From Siderastrea radians (Eukaryota > Cnidaria > Anthozoa > Scleractinia > Rhizangiidae): 64,000 bases of DNA. Below, one piece after another: positions 49,631-60,036 of this stretch (position 1 is the stretch's first letter; every line of letters begins with the position of its first letter). The notes beneath the pieces were generated by a model. It had not been told where the DNA came from and made no database searches. It saw only the letters and a list, made by a program, of their open reading frames with translations. The stretch spans positions 55,016,574-55,080,573 of the forward strand of contig OZ024889.1 of NCBI GenBank assembly GCA_964017195.1, read 5' to 3'. Both the position numbers and the translations under genes were made by a program.

Positions 49631-50255
49631 CGGAGCGAACTCTCAAGCTGTGATACTGTTTGGACGTTTGGACGTTCTTAGGGCCCTTTAAAATCTTTGG
49701 GTGTGGTAGCTTTGGGGCAATAAATTAGGTTTTTGGACTCAGTTTGATTGCAAGATTCCTAAAAGCCGAAGGAGTGATGATTCAGTTCTCAAAGGATACG
49801 CGAGTTTCTAATTAATAAATAGGTGATAGGATGTTTGCTTGCGGTTATCTGCAAGACAATATGTAACTTTTTTTATCACGGATGTCGTAAGTGTCTAAAG
49901 GATCCAAGTTATTCTGAGACTGTTGCAGTTTTCTTTCATCACATAGAAGCTACGGCTTATTACGTATACATGGTTGTCGTTGAAATAGAAAGTTGCACCT
50001 CCATTGTCTTATGGCGTTGTTAGCATCCAAAAGATAGCTCTCCAGCAGTTAATTGCGCTGCTTAGTAATTCTGGCAGAGGTTGTTGTTTGACCTTCCTGT
50101 GACAATCTGTTTGTAGTTCATAAATAATTTTCTATAAAACCTCCATTTGTTAAGTCTGCAGCAGTTGAAGTTGAAATGCTGGTTCGTTAGAATCAAGGAT
50201 GCTTCTCGTAAATGTATCGTGTTAATGAAGTTTTATTGTCCTCTTTTTTTTTCTT
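48812..50255. other. Possible transcribed region, no gene model
   Basis: Short open frames and splice-like sites (a GAG|GTAGGTCAG donor near 49062 and a TTTTCAG acceptor near 49438) occur but do not give a continuous coding frame. Contains a (GA)n microsatellite. Confidence 0.3.
49559..49627. repeat. (GA)n microsatellite
   Basis: About 34 GA units with one GTGA interruption. Confidence 0.95.
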
Positions 50256-50458
50256 AGGATTGTATGTGGAGAACCCACCGTAACTGTTCGCCCCAAAACG
50301 GAGCAAAGTTTCCCGAAGAAATGAGCAGGCCTGCAGAGGAGCATACGTGCCGCCGACGGTCCGAGACAGAGTTTGCAACCGAAGTGCTTCATCGAGATCG
50401 CGTAGCCCTAAAGGAGTGCGAAAATGAAATGGATATGACAGGAGATTTCGAAAGTTAG
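50256..50458 (+). CDS. Candidate terminal exon of an unknown gene
   Basis: An open frame after a strong acceptor (T-run, CTTAG) reads DCMWRTHRNCSPQNGAKFPE and continues as a charged, unstructured-looking segment to TAG at 50456-50458. Tandem AATAAATAAA about 35 bp downstream would serve as a poly(A) signal. I recognise no domain. Upstream exons could not be fixed, so this may be non-coding RNA. Confidence 0.3.
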
Positions 50459-50733
50459 AGCAGATGTCGAAAGTTATTTGTGCCGTGAAAATAAATAAAT
50501 GATATGTTTCGTGTAATTTATTGATAATTTTACACTGTTCCCCTTCGCCAAAATAATATTACAACATGGCCGCCAGTCATGCGGCAGCAAGAAAAATAAA
50601 CAGTCCCAGTCCCTCTCGGCCAAATGAGTTTGTTTTGGTTTTGTCTAGGCCAATCACATTGCTAGAAATCATATAGACAAAACTGTCTATGGCCCGGACT
50701 GGCTAAAGTGACCCTTTTCAAATTCAGAAATTA

Positions 50734-50898
50734 GTATTCAGAGTAATTAGCTATGCTAAAATTCTTTTGCACTTGGTGTCGCACGTTTCGTGCGATACGC
50801 ACCTGTGATTGGTTAGTTTCAGATATTTATATTTTCTCCCACCGTTGAATATTCACTCACGCTTGCAATCCACGCGGCTTAATACTTCGCTAGATTTT
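50734..50898 (+). repeat. DIRS repeat A1 (165 bp)
   Basis: Nearly identical to 51653-51817. It starts GTATTCAGAGTAATTAGC and ends CGCTAGATTTT, 16 bp before the gag ATG. It contains ATTGGTT and ATATTTATATTTTC, so it may act as the promoter. Confidence 0.9.
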
Positions 50899-50914
50899 AA
50901 AATCTATCTTCCTA

Positions 50915-51478
50915 ATGAGTGCTGAAGACGAATCTTCTGGATCTGCTGTTCCAGTTCTCCCATCAGGGGAAACAACTACTGGCAATCAACCTGAAGACCC
51001 ATTAGTGAACAAGGTTTTTACGCTATTCAAAGATTACCTGGAAAATAAATTGGAAAGCAAGACCAAAGAAATCGAGCAAAAAAGCAGATCGACAAGGAGG
51101 TGGTTCAGCTAAAGTTTAAAGGAAACCAGAAGCAATTCGAGCTCAACGCTTCCTTAGATTCCATCTTGGAAAACATCGAATCAGAAAGCCAACGAGGTCA
51201 GCCAAACCAGGAGCACATTCGTAATCTTGCACAAGACGGCAGGCAGCTCATTCGAAAAGGGCAGAAATTGATAAAGATCGCCGACAAGAGCAAAGATGGG
51301 TGGCAGGTTGTCGCTGAATACGAGTCTGACGAGCTTGCGTCGGGATTAGAAGACGAGAAACGTCTTCAGAAAGCCAGGGAAGCGGCTGGTCGTAAACGCC
51401 GCCAGAAAGAGCAGGCGGCCAACGATCGCGGGAAAAAGCAGAGAATTACCGATACTACTGATAATCAGCTTTTTCGCG
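50915..51478 (+). pseudogene. DIRS gag, first exon (frameshifted)
   Basis: The ATG at 50915 opens MSAEDESSGSAVPVL. The frame shifts in an A6 run near 51080 and continues as a highly charged helical region (KRLQKAREAAGRKRRQKEQA) to QLFRG at a G|GTAAGA donor. It is structural-protein-like, by position and by the zinc knuckle in the next exon. The single-base slip in a homopolymer could be a mutation or a recoding site. Confidence 0.7.
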
Positions 51479-51530
51479 GTAAGATCTTATTGATTCAAAT
51501 GCCTCGTTTACTTTGTGATTTCTCATAATC

Positions 51531-51637
51531 TGGATCCGCTTACGAATCCTACCATGCCTCTTGTCTGCCTGGTTATTTACGGGAATTGAAGGGTAAAATA
51601 ATTTACGTTCGGTTGCGCGCAGCGAATTAGAACGTAA
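51531..51637 (+). repeat. DIRS repeat B1 (107 bp)
   Basis: Nearly identical to 60037-60143. Begins TGGATCCGCT and ends GAACGTAA. Confidence 0.92.
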
Positions 51638-51652
51638 ATGCATTTTCCGCTG

Positions 51653-51817
51653 GTATTCAGAGTAATTAGCTATGCTAAAATTCTTTTGCACTTGGTGTCG
51701 CACGTTTCGTGTGATACGCACCTGTGATTGGTTAGTTTCAGATATTTATATTTTCTCCCACCGTTGAATATCCACTCACGCTTGCAATCCACGCGGTTTA
51801 ATACTTCGCTAGATTTT
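51653..51817 (+). repeat. DIRS repeat A2 (165 bp)
   Basis: A second copy of A1 with only a few substitutions (for example TGTG for TGCG near 51710). Confidence 0.92.
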
Positions 51818-51867
51818 CCCACCCTCCCACCCAGCTTACTGCAGTCTTTGTTATTTTTCGTTTGCAG

Positions 51868-52049
51868 GTCGTAGGGATGCTCCTTACGAAGGATTCAAAT
51901 GCTTCAAATGTGGGAAATACGGCCACTGGGCCAGGGACTGCCGATTCGCCTTCTCGCCTTACCAGTCCTACAGTACCAACTCCTTCCCAGGACTTTCCTA
52001 CAACAAGCCATCAGGATCACAGCCTATCCAGTCAGTTATCAAACATTGA
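51868..52049 (+). pseudogene. DIRS gag, zinc-knuckle exon
   Basis: Continues gag after the intron. The CCHC knuckle CFKCGKYGHWARDC has the C-x2-C-x4-H-x4-C spacing of nucleic-acid-binding Gag proteins. The frame ends at TGA 52047-52049 and overlaps the pol frame in another register, a usual gag/pol overlap. Confidence 0.8.
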
Positions 52050-52663
52050 GGAGGACTTAGCGCAGGTACAAGGAATTGTAGAAAAATCTGAAGTGGAAAG
52101 TGGTTGTCCCTTAAATGTAAAGGGCAATTTGAGGGTCCACATTGACTTTTGGAAATCTATCAGCGCGCCTAATTTCATCTTATCGCTTATTGAAAACGGT
52201 TATAGATTACCATTCGCCAGTTTTCCTGAACCCGTGAAACTGAAAAATAACAAGTCTGCTAGGCTCAATGCCGATTTTGTGGACGAAGCCATCCGAGAGC
52301 TTGTTCTTTCTGGCCGTGTCTGTGAAGTCTCTCAAGAACCTTTGGTAGTTAACCCTCTGTCGGTGCCAATACAACCTTGTGGGAAAAAGAGGTTAATTCT
52401 TGACTTACGCCACGTGAACAAGTGTCTAGTTAAGCCAAGGGTAAAATACGAAGATTGGAAGGTTGCTCTTGCTTATTTTGCAAAAGATTCCACCGCCCCT
52501 TACTTATTTACAAAACTCTTTAAACCCCTAGAGAAGCATTGGAGGCTACAGGGTATTTGTATAGCCATTTTCCTAGATGATGGTTGGGACACAGTTCAAG
52601 ATAGAGAGGGCTGTTGTATTACGGCGCAAGCTGTAAGAAAGGATTTGGCCAGCGCGGATTTTT
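52050..52663 (+). pseudogene. DIRS reverse transcriptase, N-terminal part (deleted and interrupted)
   Basis: DIRS-type RT signatures are seen: SGRVCEVSQEPLVVNPLSV, KKRLILDLRHVNKCL, YLFTKLFKPLEKHWR and IAIFLDDGWDTV (the catalytic D-D box as L-D-D-G). The segment between ALAYFAKDS and TAPYLFTKL is abnormally short: motif A with its catalytic Asp is missing, apparently by an in-frame deletion. The frame then runs into the nested insertion near 52664. Confidence 0.85.
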
Positions 52664-53016
52664 CCTCGCGAAGCAAGGAGGGCCGAAGGCCCTCCGAGCG
52701 TAGCGAGGCTTATAAATTTGTCGCGTGGGGTTCGCGCGAGGATCGCTTAGGGCGGTCAAATCTCGATCTGTCCATATATATTTCGATGGTGTCCGTACAG
52801 TTGCCTAGCAACAAAACCAAATCGCAAACGCTGACAGTTGTGCACTCTCATGTTTCTTCGGCGTGTTTCTTCATTTCTTGCAGGGGGGGATAGAAGCGAG
52901 GCCTGGGACCGAGAAACGATGTTCTCACAACTTGCAAAGCGGTCCAGTCAAAACGTGGACAGCGGTGTTTGTCATAATAAATATTTCCGATCGACGATCA
53001 ACTTATTCGAAATAGT

Positions 53017-53268
53017 TTGCAAAATTTATGTGTATTTTGTCGGGGGAAAGTAAGCGGTGAGCGGCTAATCTCTCATGGAACTTACTGTCAGTTTCGTACA
53101 AGAGAATATTCGATGGAAGCGACATCGATGAAGACGCTTCTGTTTTTCGCAATGTCTTGTTTGTTGCAGTGGCGAGTGGATCAGCTTGCGAGCTGTACGG
53201 CAGTCACGTTTCGTTTGTTTATACTTGGAGACCAGGTTTGCGACAAATGTTTCAAAGTTGAATGCTAG
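53017..53268 (+). CDS. Cys/His-rich open frame in the hAT-like element
   Basis: The frame without an ATG start reads NLCVFCRGKVSGERLISHGT and then C-QFRTREYS..., later DQVCDKC. The CxxC...HxxxC...CxxC pattern could bind zinc, but I recognise no family. It may be an exon fragment or chance. It lies immediately upstream of the GGTGW frame. Confidence 0.25.
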   Translation: MQNLCVFCRGKVSGERLISHGTYCQFRTREYSMEATSMKTLLFFAMSCLLQWRVDQLASCTAVTFRLFILGDQVCDKCFKVEC

Positions 53269-53271
53269 AAT

Positions 53272-53644
53272 TAGATAATTCAAGGGCATACGATCTATGC
53301 GTTTGGCATTTTGGAACAGGATAAAAAACGCGTGAAAGGAGGCACAGGTTGGACCGTGCAATTGGCTATGGATCAAGGCAAACCCGTCTACCTCTTTGTC
53401 ATCCCCAGTCAATCGTGGTACCGGTCCGACCATTACTACCAAGTCGACGAGAATGCCACCACCCTGGTCACGGGCAGTCAATTTGTCCCTTGGGGTCCTA
53501 AAGGCCCGGCCCTTCATCAAAGCAGTGCTATCGTGGGATCCCGTGATTTGGACAGTCCAACCCGAGCAGAAATTCAAGCCTTATTCAATCGCACGTTCTG
53601 TCTACCCGAGAACATGGACCAATTACGCCTGAAGACTTTCATTT
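53272..53644 (+). CDS. GGTGW-motif protein fragment (putative SLOG/Rossmann-like)
   Basis: The open frame after a TAG reads IYAFGILEQDKKRVKGGTGW and then TVQLAMDQGKPVYLF, later PTRAEIQALFNRTF. A K-G-G-T-G-W loop followed by a helix and a K-P-V-Y-x-F strand resembles the nucleotide-binding core of SLOG/Rossmann-like proteins known from phages and large DNA viruses; that is family knowledge from memory, not a search result. There is no ATG before the motif, so the N-terminus is missing or on another exon (an AATTAG acceptor precedes it). The frame decays into a T-rich tract after about 53640. It is the most protein-like sequence in this element. Confidence 0.45.
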
Positions 53645-53966
53645 GTAATTTCCAATTGTACATAGCTTTCTTTTTTTTAGTTTTTGTTTTCCAATGTTTT
53701 GTTTTTATTTTTCAAACTGTACATAGCTTTTCCAATTTTTTTTTAAGTTTTTACTTTTCCAATTTTAAGTTTTCCATTGTAAATAGGAGCACCCCACCCG
53801 CGTGGCAAGAGATGGACACGGACAACCATTTGTAAAAACATCAACTCTTTTTTAATTAAAATAAAAAAACTGACAACACTGAGTTAGCACGATGATCATA
53901 AATACTGTCTCTTGACTAACAGCAGCCCTGACTCACAATAAAAAACTCAACATGACTAAAAAATGT

Positions 53967-54227
53967 TCAATGTTCTAAACAACGCCGCAAGGCCTCCATG
54001 GCTTCTTTCTCCATCTCTTCCAATCGTTGGTACTCCTCCCTTCGTTGTTGGACCACTTCTTTAAAAAAATACGAAATGGTCCCCCAATCGTCGTCTCGCT
54101 GTGTTCGGGGCAAGTGCTCTGCCAAGTACTGGTCCAGTTCTTTAAATTGCTGCAAGGTTATTGACCAAAAGGCCTCGTCCATGGTCCACACCAAGCGGTT
54201 GTGAATCCAGGGAATCACCCGACGCAT
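53967..54227 (-). CDS. 86-aa ORF convergent to the GGTGW frame
   Basis: An ATG-started frame MRRVIPWIHNRLVWTMDEAF ending ALRRCLEH. It is rich in Trp, Glu and Arg, with a predicted coiled C-terminal helix (QQRREEYQRLEEMEKEAMEA). No family is recognised. The biased, charged composition and real start suggest a former or present gene. It faces the GGTGW frame across a 320 bp AT-rich gap. Confidence 0.4.
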   Translation of the reverse strand: MRRVIPWIHNRLVWTMDEAFWSITLQQFKELDQYLAEHLPRTQRDDDWGTISYFFKEVVQQRREEYQRLEEMEKEAMEALRRCLEH

Positions 54228-55047
54228 AGTTTTAGTTCAACGTAAATAATCTTCTCACCGAGAGAAAGCGCTTGAACTATTCAGGATTTTATTTCTTGTA
54301 CTCCGCGATGTAATTTTGGTCTTTGTCTATCGCTGAACTGATGCACGTGATAAATAAAAATACTGTCAATGTTTCTTTACATCTCATTCTGTAACGAATT
54401 GATAGCATGAGATGAGACAGTTATGGCTGTACTCGGTTTGCACGTTTTCCTCCAGCGTGGTCTAAATAAATTGCAACGGGAAATGTGCCATGAAACATCG
54501 ATGGAAATAAATTCAATCAAAACCGCTATAACCTAAATGCATGGAAACAATACCTACGCACAAAATACGACTTTTATTATCAATAATCCAGATATGTGTT
54601 AACAAGATCATTTCACAGTTCAGTACTTTGAACCAGATCCCAGTTTTTAACCCAGCTTTAGAAAATTCTATCTGATTCTATACAGTCGATCAGCACAGAC
54701 TGGATTGATCGAAACGCTACTGTTCTACTTTGCGACTAAAAAACTCCGAGAGTAAACTTTTGTCTTTATAAGAAGCAAAATGCACGAAAACATGATGAAA
54801 GTGTAAAATACGATCAATTCGTCAATTACCTAAACGAAGGGACAAAACCGAATCCGCCGCCTTTGGCCGCCATAATTTTTTTCCCTTCAGCGTCCGAGTT
54901 CCGTTGGAACATGCAACATCTGCGCACGCGTAGGAGGTATATCCGCTGACTAGAACCTCATGGATTGCTTTGCAAGTTGTGAGAACATCGTTTGGATTTC
55001 ATTTAAGAGAATGTATGGGAAGTTGCTTTCCCCCCCCTGATTTCTTG

Positions 55048-57240
55048 CTTGCTTCGCTGCGTTCATTTGGGAGCTGATATGTTTATTCATCGTCTGTGAA
55101 CAAGCAAGCAACGCCTGATTTAACAAGTGGCTGAAATCCATTCCGGGGGAGATTTACAACTGAAACTCAGCGTGAACGCCGACTTGAAATTCAGCGCGAA
55201 CAACGAAGGCGAAAGAGTCGACGACAAGAAAGCACGGGTATAGAACATCGTTTTCCGATAATAGCCTAGCGAAGACCAAAGCCATCGGCAGGACACAAAC
55301 AGGAGACTGGAATATCACAGGCGAGAAATCTTGGAACATACATAACGTAACTTAAATTTAGCTTGATAGCACAGCGCTGCGACAAAACGAAATTCCCCAA
55401 CAACGGGAGAATCGATACAAGGTCTTCGAATATTATAACTCAGTCACACCAATTGAATAATACCGGTAAGAATGAACTCAGTGGCTACAAACTTCGAGAA
55501 AATGTGTGCTGAAACCGATCAGGACCGGTGACACCGACAAGAAGTGCTTCGACAAAGTGATTTTGTTATAGAAGCAACAAGAGGCGGGAAAAAACACACG
55601 ATCATCAAAATACTTTTGCTAGAAATATACCTTTCCAACGGACGGTGACTGAACAGGTTGGCTCAAAATTATTTCCTCTCTCTACCATTATCTTTACTCT
55701 TGATGTACCAGTAATTATTATTAACGTATAATTACTTTTCCAAGTGTGATCAAAATTACAGATTACACAAGAGAAATGAAATTATTCACAAAATAGGTTT
55801 CAGTTCCTCAAACAACTTGCATATTTGTGTATGAGCAGTAAAAATAATTTAAATTTTAAGTTTAGGACGTTCCCGAAAAAATATTTGAAAGAAATAATTC
55901 ATATTGGATCAGTAGGAATTTATAAAAGTTTATGTTTTCCGTTCTGGATATAATTTGACCCTGTTAATAGTAAAAAAAATAATATTCAGATGGATCAGAA
56001 AGGACAATTTCTGTTCACAATTTGGTTTGGTAATGCACTTACAAGTATTGCTCTGCCTGACAATTAGCACTTTAAAATGTGTAGCGGGGATAGGTACATA
56101 CATGCATGTATTTGATGTGAAACAAACATTACTGCTTAAAATTAATTATTGATAATAATTTCATGCTACATACAGTGACCAGCATCACAGCTCTCCTCGC
56201 AGTGCACAAACAGGCACCAAATTCATGGGAATTAAGATCCTGATCACCTTCAACATGATTTGTCTATGTGAAAGTTTGTCTTACTTCTGAAGGTTTCACA
56301 TGCTATAATCTACACTCACCCTTTCTCTTAATTAGCTACTCTTGCTTTTCACACCAATTGACCTCCCTAAGCCCCAATGTAAACCTGCAAATTCTCCTTA
56401 CTGGTCTTCATACATTTCTTGTAGTACTAGTGCAGAGAACCTCTTTCTACTGACATTAACACTATTCATGTTTGGTGATCAATTCCTTAATTCTGATGAC
56501 CTAATTGAAGCATTGTTATTGTAGGGAGATGCTGGTCACTGGGGCTTCAAGGGTTAATGTATTATATTATTGTGACAATTATCTAATCCAATTTCTATAG
56601 TATGTTGGGGAATGAATAAACATGCTACAACATCAATATGAAACTCTGTGCTTTGCTTGCCATTAATCTGTATTATTCTCATTTCAATTTTTGGGTAAAA
56701 ATGGATATTTTTTTTAATGCACCACATCACTCTTCAGCAGTAAGAGACTCCTGCTACAGTATCTCAACCAGTCAAGGGAAATAATGTATTGTTTTAGCTA
56801 TTGACACTTGTCAATACCCAGTAAATAGAACAAAAACTGTACAACAGAATCCGAAGGAAATGGCCGGGTTAATGTTGGAGATAACAAGTTCCAATTGGAA
56901 ATTGAACTGCATTTCTGATAACCTACTCTCACCCAACCAAAATAAACAGAAACACCACACATATTGTCTTGGACAACAGGTCCACAGCAATACTATACGT
57001 CCTCTCTAGAGAGCAATTTACCTTATGTCAGAATGAAGAGAGGTGGGGGGGGGGGGCTGAACGTATTTTCGTATACATAACAGAGGATTGGATGCAAGTT
57101 ACACGGAAGCGAATGGGAACCAGAATGTCGATCTTAACTCCCAATTGGGGACCATTGTGGCCACCCATCCACACCTCCAGTTAAAGCAAAATTCTATCCC
57201 CTCCCCACCCCTATCGCTCAATTTTGTGGTGCACCCATGC
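55048..57240. other. Right part of the outer insertion
   Basis: 2.2 kb of AT-rich sequence without recognised domains. It has a G-run at 57041-57052 and a C/A-rich tract at about 57190-57215. Confidence 0.5.
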
Positions 57241-57270
57241 CTGAGCTTCGCGAGGTTCTGCGAGTCACGT

Positions 57271-58490
57271 ATTTCTAGTATAATCAATGATGAAAAATCG
57301 GTATGGGAACCCACCCAGAACTTGAACTGGTTAGGTATCGCTTGGAATTCGGCTTTGGGTACTTTAGAAATCATAGACAGAAGGATCACAAAGATTTTAA
57401 ATACCATTGATCAAATTATCGACGCCGATTATGTGGTCTCTGCGAGAAGATTGGCTTCCTTTACGGGGCAAATTATTTCCACTGGTCCTGTCGTTGGTAA
57501 CATTGCTAGAATTATGACTAGACATTGCGTCATGTCAACCTTGTGTAATGACCATTGGGATTTAGAGTTTCGCCTAGATGATTACCGCAAGAAGAATTGT
57601 ATTTTTGGAAAGAAAATCTCATGAATATTAACAGTAGACATCGCTTTGTGAATACATCTCCTAGCTATTTTGTATCCTCTTATGCCAGCGCTACCGGTTA
57701 TGGCTCTGTTATTGGTTTTAATAACGATTACGTGTGCCATAAAATGTGGACAGAGCTTGAAAGCTTGCAGAGCTCTACGTGGAGGGAGCTATATGCAATT
57801 GAATTTTCTTTGCAATCATTCGCCCCAGTGCTTAAAGGGTCACTTGTCAAATGGTTTACTGATAATCAAGCCGCTGCCAGAATCGTTGAAGTGGGCAGTA
57901 TGAAACTAGAATTACACAGAATGACGAGAAGTATTTTCAATATTTGCATTCAGTCAGGGATCTACTTGGAAGTTCAATGGATTCCCCGTACTCAAAATCA
58001 ACAGGCTGATTATATAAGTCGCTTATTGGACACTGGTGATTGGCAAACTACCGATGATTTGTTTCTGTCTTTGAATGCCCGTTGGGGACCTCATACTGTA
58101 GACTGTTTCGCTAATTATTATAACCATAAACTACCGAAGTTCTTTTCTCGGTTTTGGAACCCCAATACGACTGGAGTTGACTTTTTCTTTTTTAATTCAA
58201 CCTCTGAGGGGAGAGAACTGTTGGGTGGTCCCGCCTGTTTCTATCGTCCCAAGGGTTCTACATTACATGAAGTGTCAAAAGGCTGTTGGTACTATTGTTG
58301 TACCCTTTTGGCCTTCAGCTCATTATTGGCCTCTAGTTACGAATAAGTATCTTAAGTATGTATCCGCTTATAGCATGCATATTGGGAACCAGTCCCTCGT
58401 CCATGGTAGGAATCTTAATTCCCTTTTAGGATCCCAGCACTTTAAGGGGTATGTTATTGCTTTAAGGATGGAATTTTTTGATTAGCCACA
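57271..58490 (+). pseudogene. DIRS RT end and RNase H
   Basis: Resumes with INDEKSVWEPTQNLNWLGI, the DIRS RT C-terminus. RNase H follows: SSYASATGYGSVIGF (first Asp replaced by the A-S-A context), SSTWRELYAIEFSLQ with the Glu, WFTDNQAAARIV with an Asp, and NQQADYISRLLD with the last Asp. A frame slip occurs near 57590 and another near 58210, after which the DIRS-type segment VVPPVSIVPRVLHYMK and VVPFWPSAHYWPLV appears. Confidence 0.85.
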
Positions 58491-58959
58491 TTGCTTATTA
58501 ATCAGTCAGAGAAGCAGGCACTGGCCATACACTGAGGATGACGGCACCCGCACTATTGCTTTACTATTGTTGGTATCCGCATTTTTGACTCAGTGGTTTT
58601 TTATGCTAATGGTGACTGCACCTGCTATTGACATTGTTATTGTTATTGTTTGGGCGCTGGCCTTACTAAGGGGTGACTGCACCCCTTAAGTCTACGGCGT
58701 AATTGGTTTTTTGATCTCCAGAGCTCTTGCCCTGGTTTTTTGAAGTTTGCATGCTTAGCCTTGCTACACCTTATTACAATTTCTTAGGGGCTTTTGAATT
58801 AAGTTATTTTCTAGTTTTGGATTACGCGTTCCTACCCCAACCCCCCCCCCCCGCCTTTATTTTTGAGTGTTTTGTTTCTTGCTTTTTCAGATACTCAATT
58901 CATGCAGGGCATGGGAGCCCCTCCTGTTTTCGTCTTCAATCAGCTTTGATCAGATAGTG

Positions 58960-59909
58960 AGAGCGATGGCACAGTCTCGATCGACCTCTACCACCAAAGC
59001 TTACTTAGTCTCCGGGTCATTAAGAAGTTTTTAGAATGGTGCAAGTCTAGGAAACTAAGTGTTCAACTGCCTTTTTCTGTTAGCACAGTGTCTCTTTACT
59101 TATTCGAAATCCATCAGTCTTGTGCCTTCAGTACTTCCATGATACAAGCTCACGCTGCTTTAAAATGGTTCCATTCGTTCGTTCCTAGCTTCGACCGCAA
59201 TCCTCTAGATAGCGAATTTTGTAAGAATATTATTGAGTCAGCAAAACGCACCAAGTCTAAGCCAGTTACGAAGAAGAAACCTTTTTCCTCTCAGTTTATT
59301 AAGGCCATTCTTGATTCTTACAATAAGGAAGATGCTAGTTTGAAGGACCTTCGGGTAGCTGCTTTATGTTCGTTAGCCTTCGCCGGTTTTTTCCGGTATA
59401 ATGAGTTATGTAATATTGTTCCCAGCCATATTGAATTTCATAGTGAGTACATAAGGATTTTTGTGCCTCGTAGTAAAACTGATGTTTATAGGGAGGGTAA
59501 TTATGTCTATGTCAGATCATTGGGAACTCCATACTGCCCCATTGGTGTTTCAAGAAGGTATCTGAATTTAGCTGGGATTGATGCTAATAGTAATCTCCCT
59601 TTGTTCAGACCGCTTGTTTTCCACAGGAGTAACACTAGCTATAGCCTAAGAGATGGAAAAATCTCCTATACGTCATGTAGGGAAATTCTAAGGGATACCT
59701 TAAAGCAACTGGGATTCAATCCGGATGACTACGGTCTCCATAGCTTAAGGTCCGGGGGAATAACTTCCGTTGTCCGTAACAGTTGTAATTCAATTTCTGA
59801 AAGACTGTTAAAGTTACATGGCAGATGGAGGACGGACACAGCCAAAGATATGTATGTTGAAGAAAGTCTGGATAATTGGCTTTTGGTAACAAAATATTTA
59901 GGACTTTAA
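58960..59909 (+). CDS. DIRS tyrosine recombinase
   Basis: Strand-exchange enzyme that inserts the circular DIRS DNA. The first part (AQSRSTSTTKAYL) is separated by a frame slip near 58995; from about 59010 the frame is open to the stop at 59907-59909. The active-site set is complete: FAGFFRYNELCN with the first Arg, LHSLRSGGITS with His-x-x-Arg, LKLHGRWRTD with His/Trp, and the nucleophile Tyr in DMYVEES. The core-binding domain contains SFDRNPLDSE. It may encode a near-intact protein although the element as a whole is dead. Confidence 0.9.
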
Positions 59910-60036
59910 TTATGTTACCTTTTCTCCGTTATTCTACCAATATGTTTTTCTCATGTATTATCTTGTAAAAAAAAAAAATTGTAAGAAAACTTTTTCTTTC
60001 TAAGTTGTAAGCTTTTTGTTAATGTATTAAACTGTT

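Larger units (their letters stand above)
51479..51867 (+). other. Predicted gag intron containing repeats B1 and A2
   Basis: 389 nt with GTAAGA at the start and TTCGTTTGCAG at the end. Removing it joins the two gag frames in phase. It holds B1 (51531-51637), a 15 nt link and A2 (51653-51817), the internal repeat junction of DIRS elements. Confidence 0.6.
52881..55039. mobile_element. hAT-like element, 2,159 bp, with 8-bp target duplication
   Basis: Ends CAGGGGGGGA and its inverse CCCCCCCTG are flanked by a perfect 8-bp duplication ATTTCTTG (52873-52880 and 55040-55047). TIRs starting CAGGG with 8-bp target duplications are hallmarks of the hAT superfamily. Subterminal ACGATGTTCTCACAACTTGC occurs inverted near both ends. 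No hAT transposase is seen; instead it holds two convergent ORFs. It lies inside the outer insertion, making a three-level nest. Confidence 0.8.
52664..57270. mobile_element. TIR-bounded insertion into the DIRS RT (outer nest)
   Basis: CCTCGCGAAGC at 52664-52674 is inverted at 57245-57255. The RT reading stops just before the left end and resumes with INDEKSVWEPTQ just after the right end, so roughly this interval is foreign. A GGAGGGCCGAAGGCCCTCC hairpin follows the left end. Exact ends and target duplication are unclear (within about 15 bp). Without the inner hAT-like element it would be about 2.4 kb. Confidence 0.6.
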
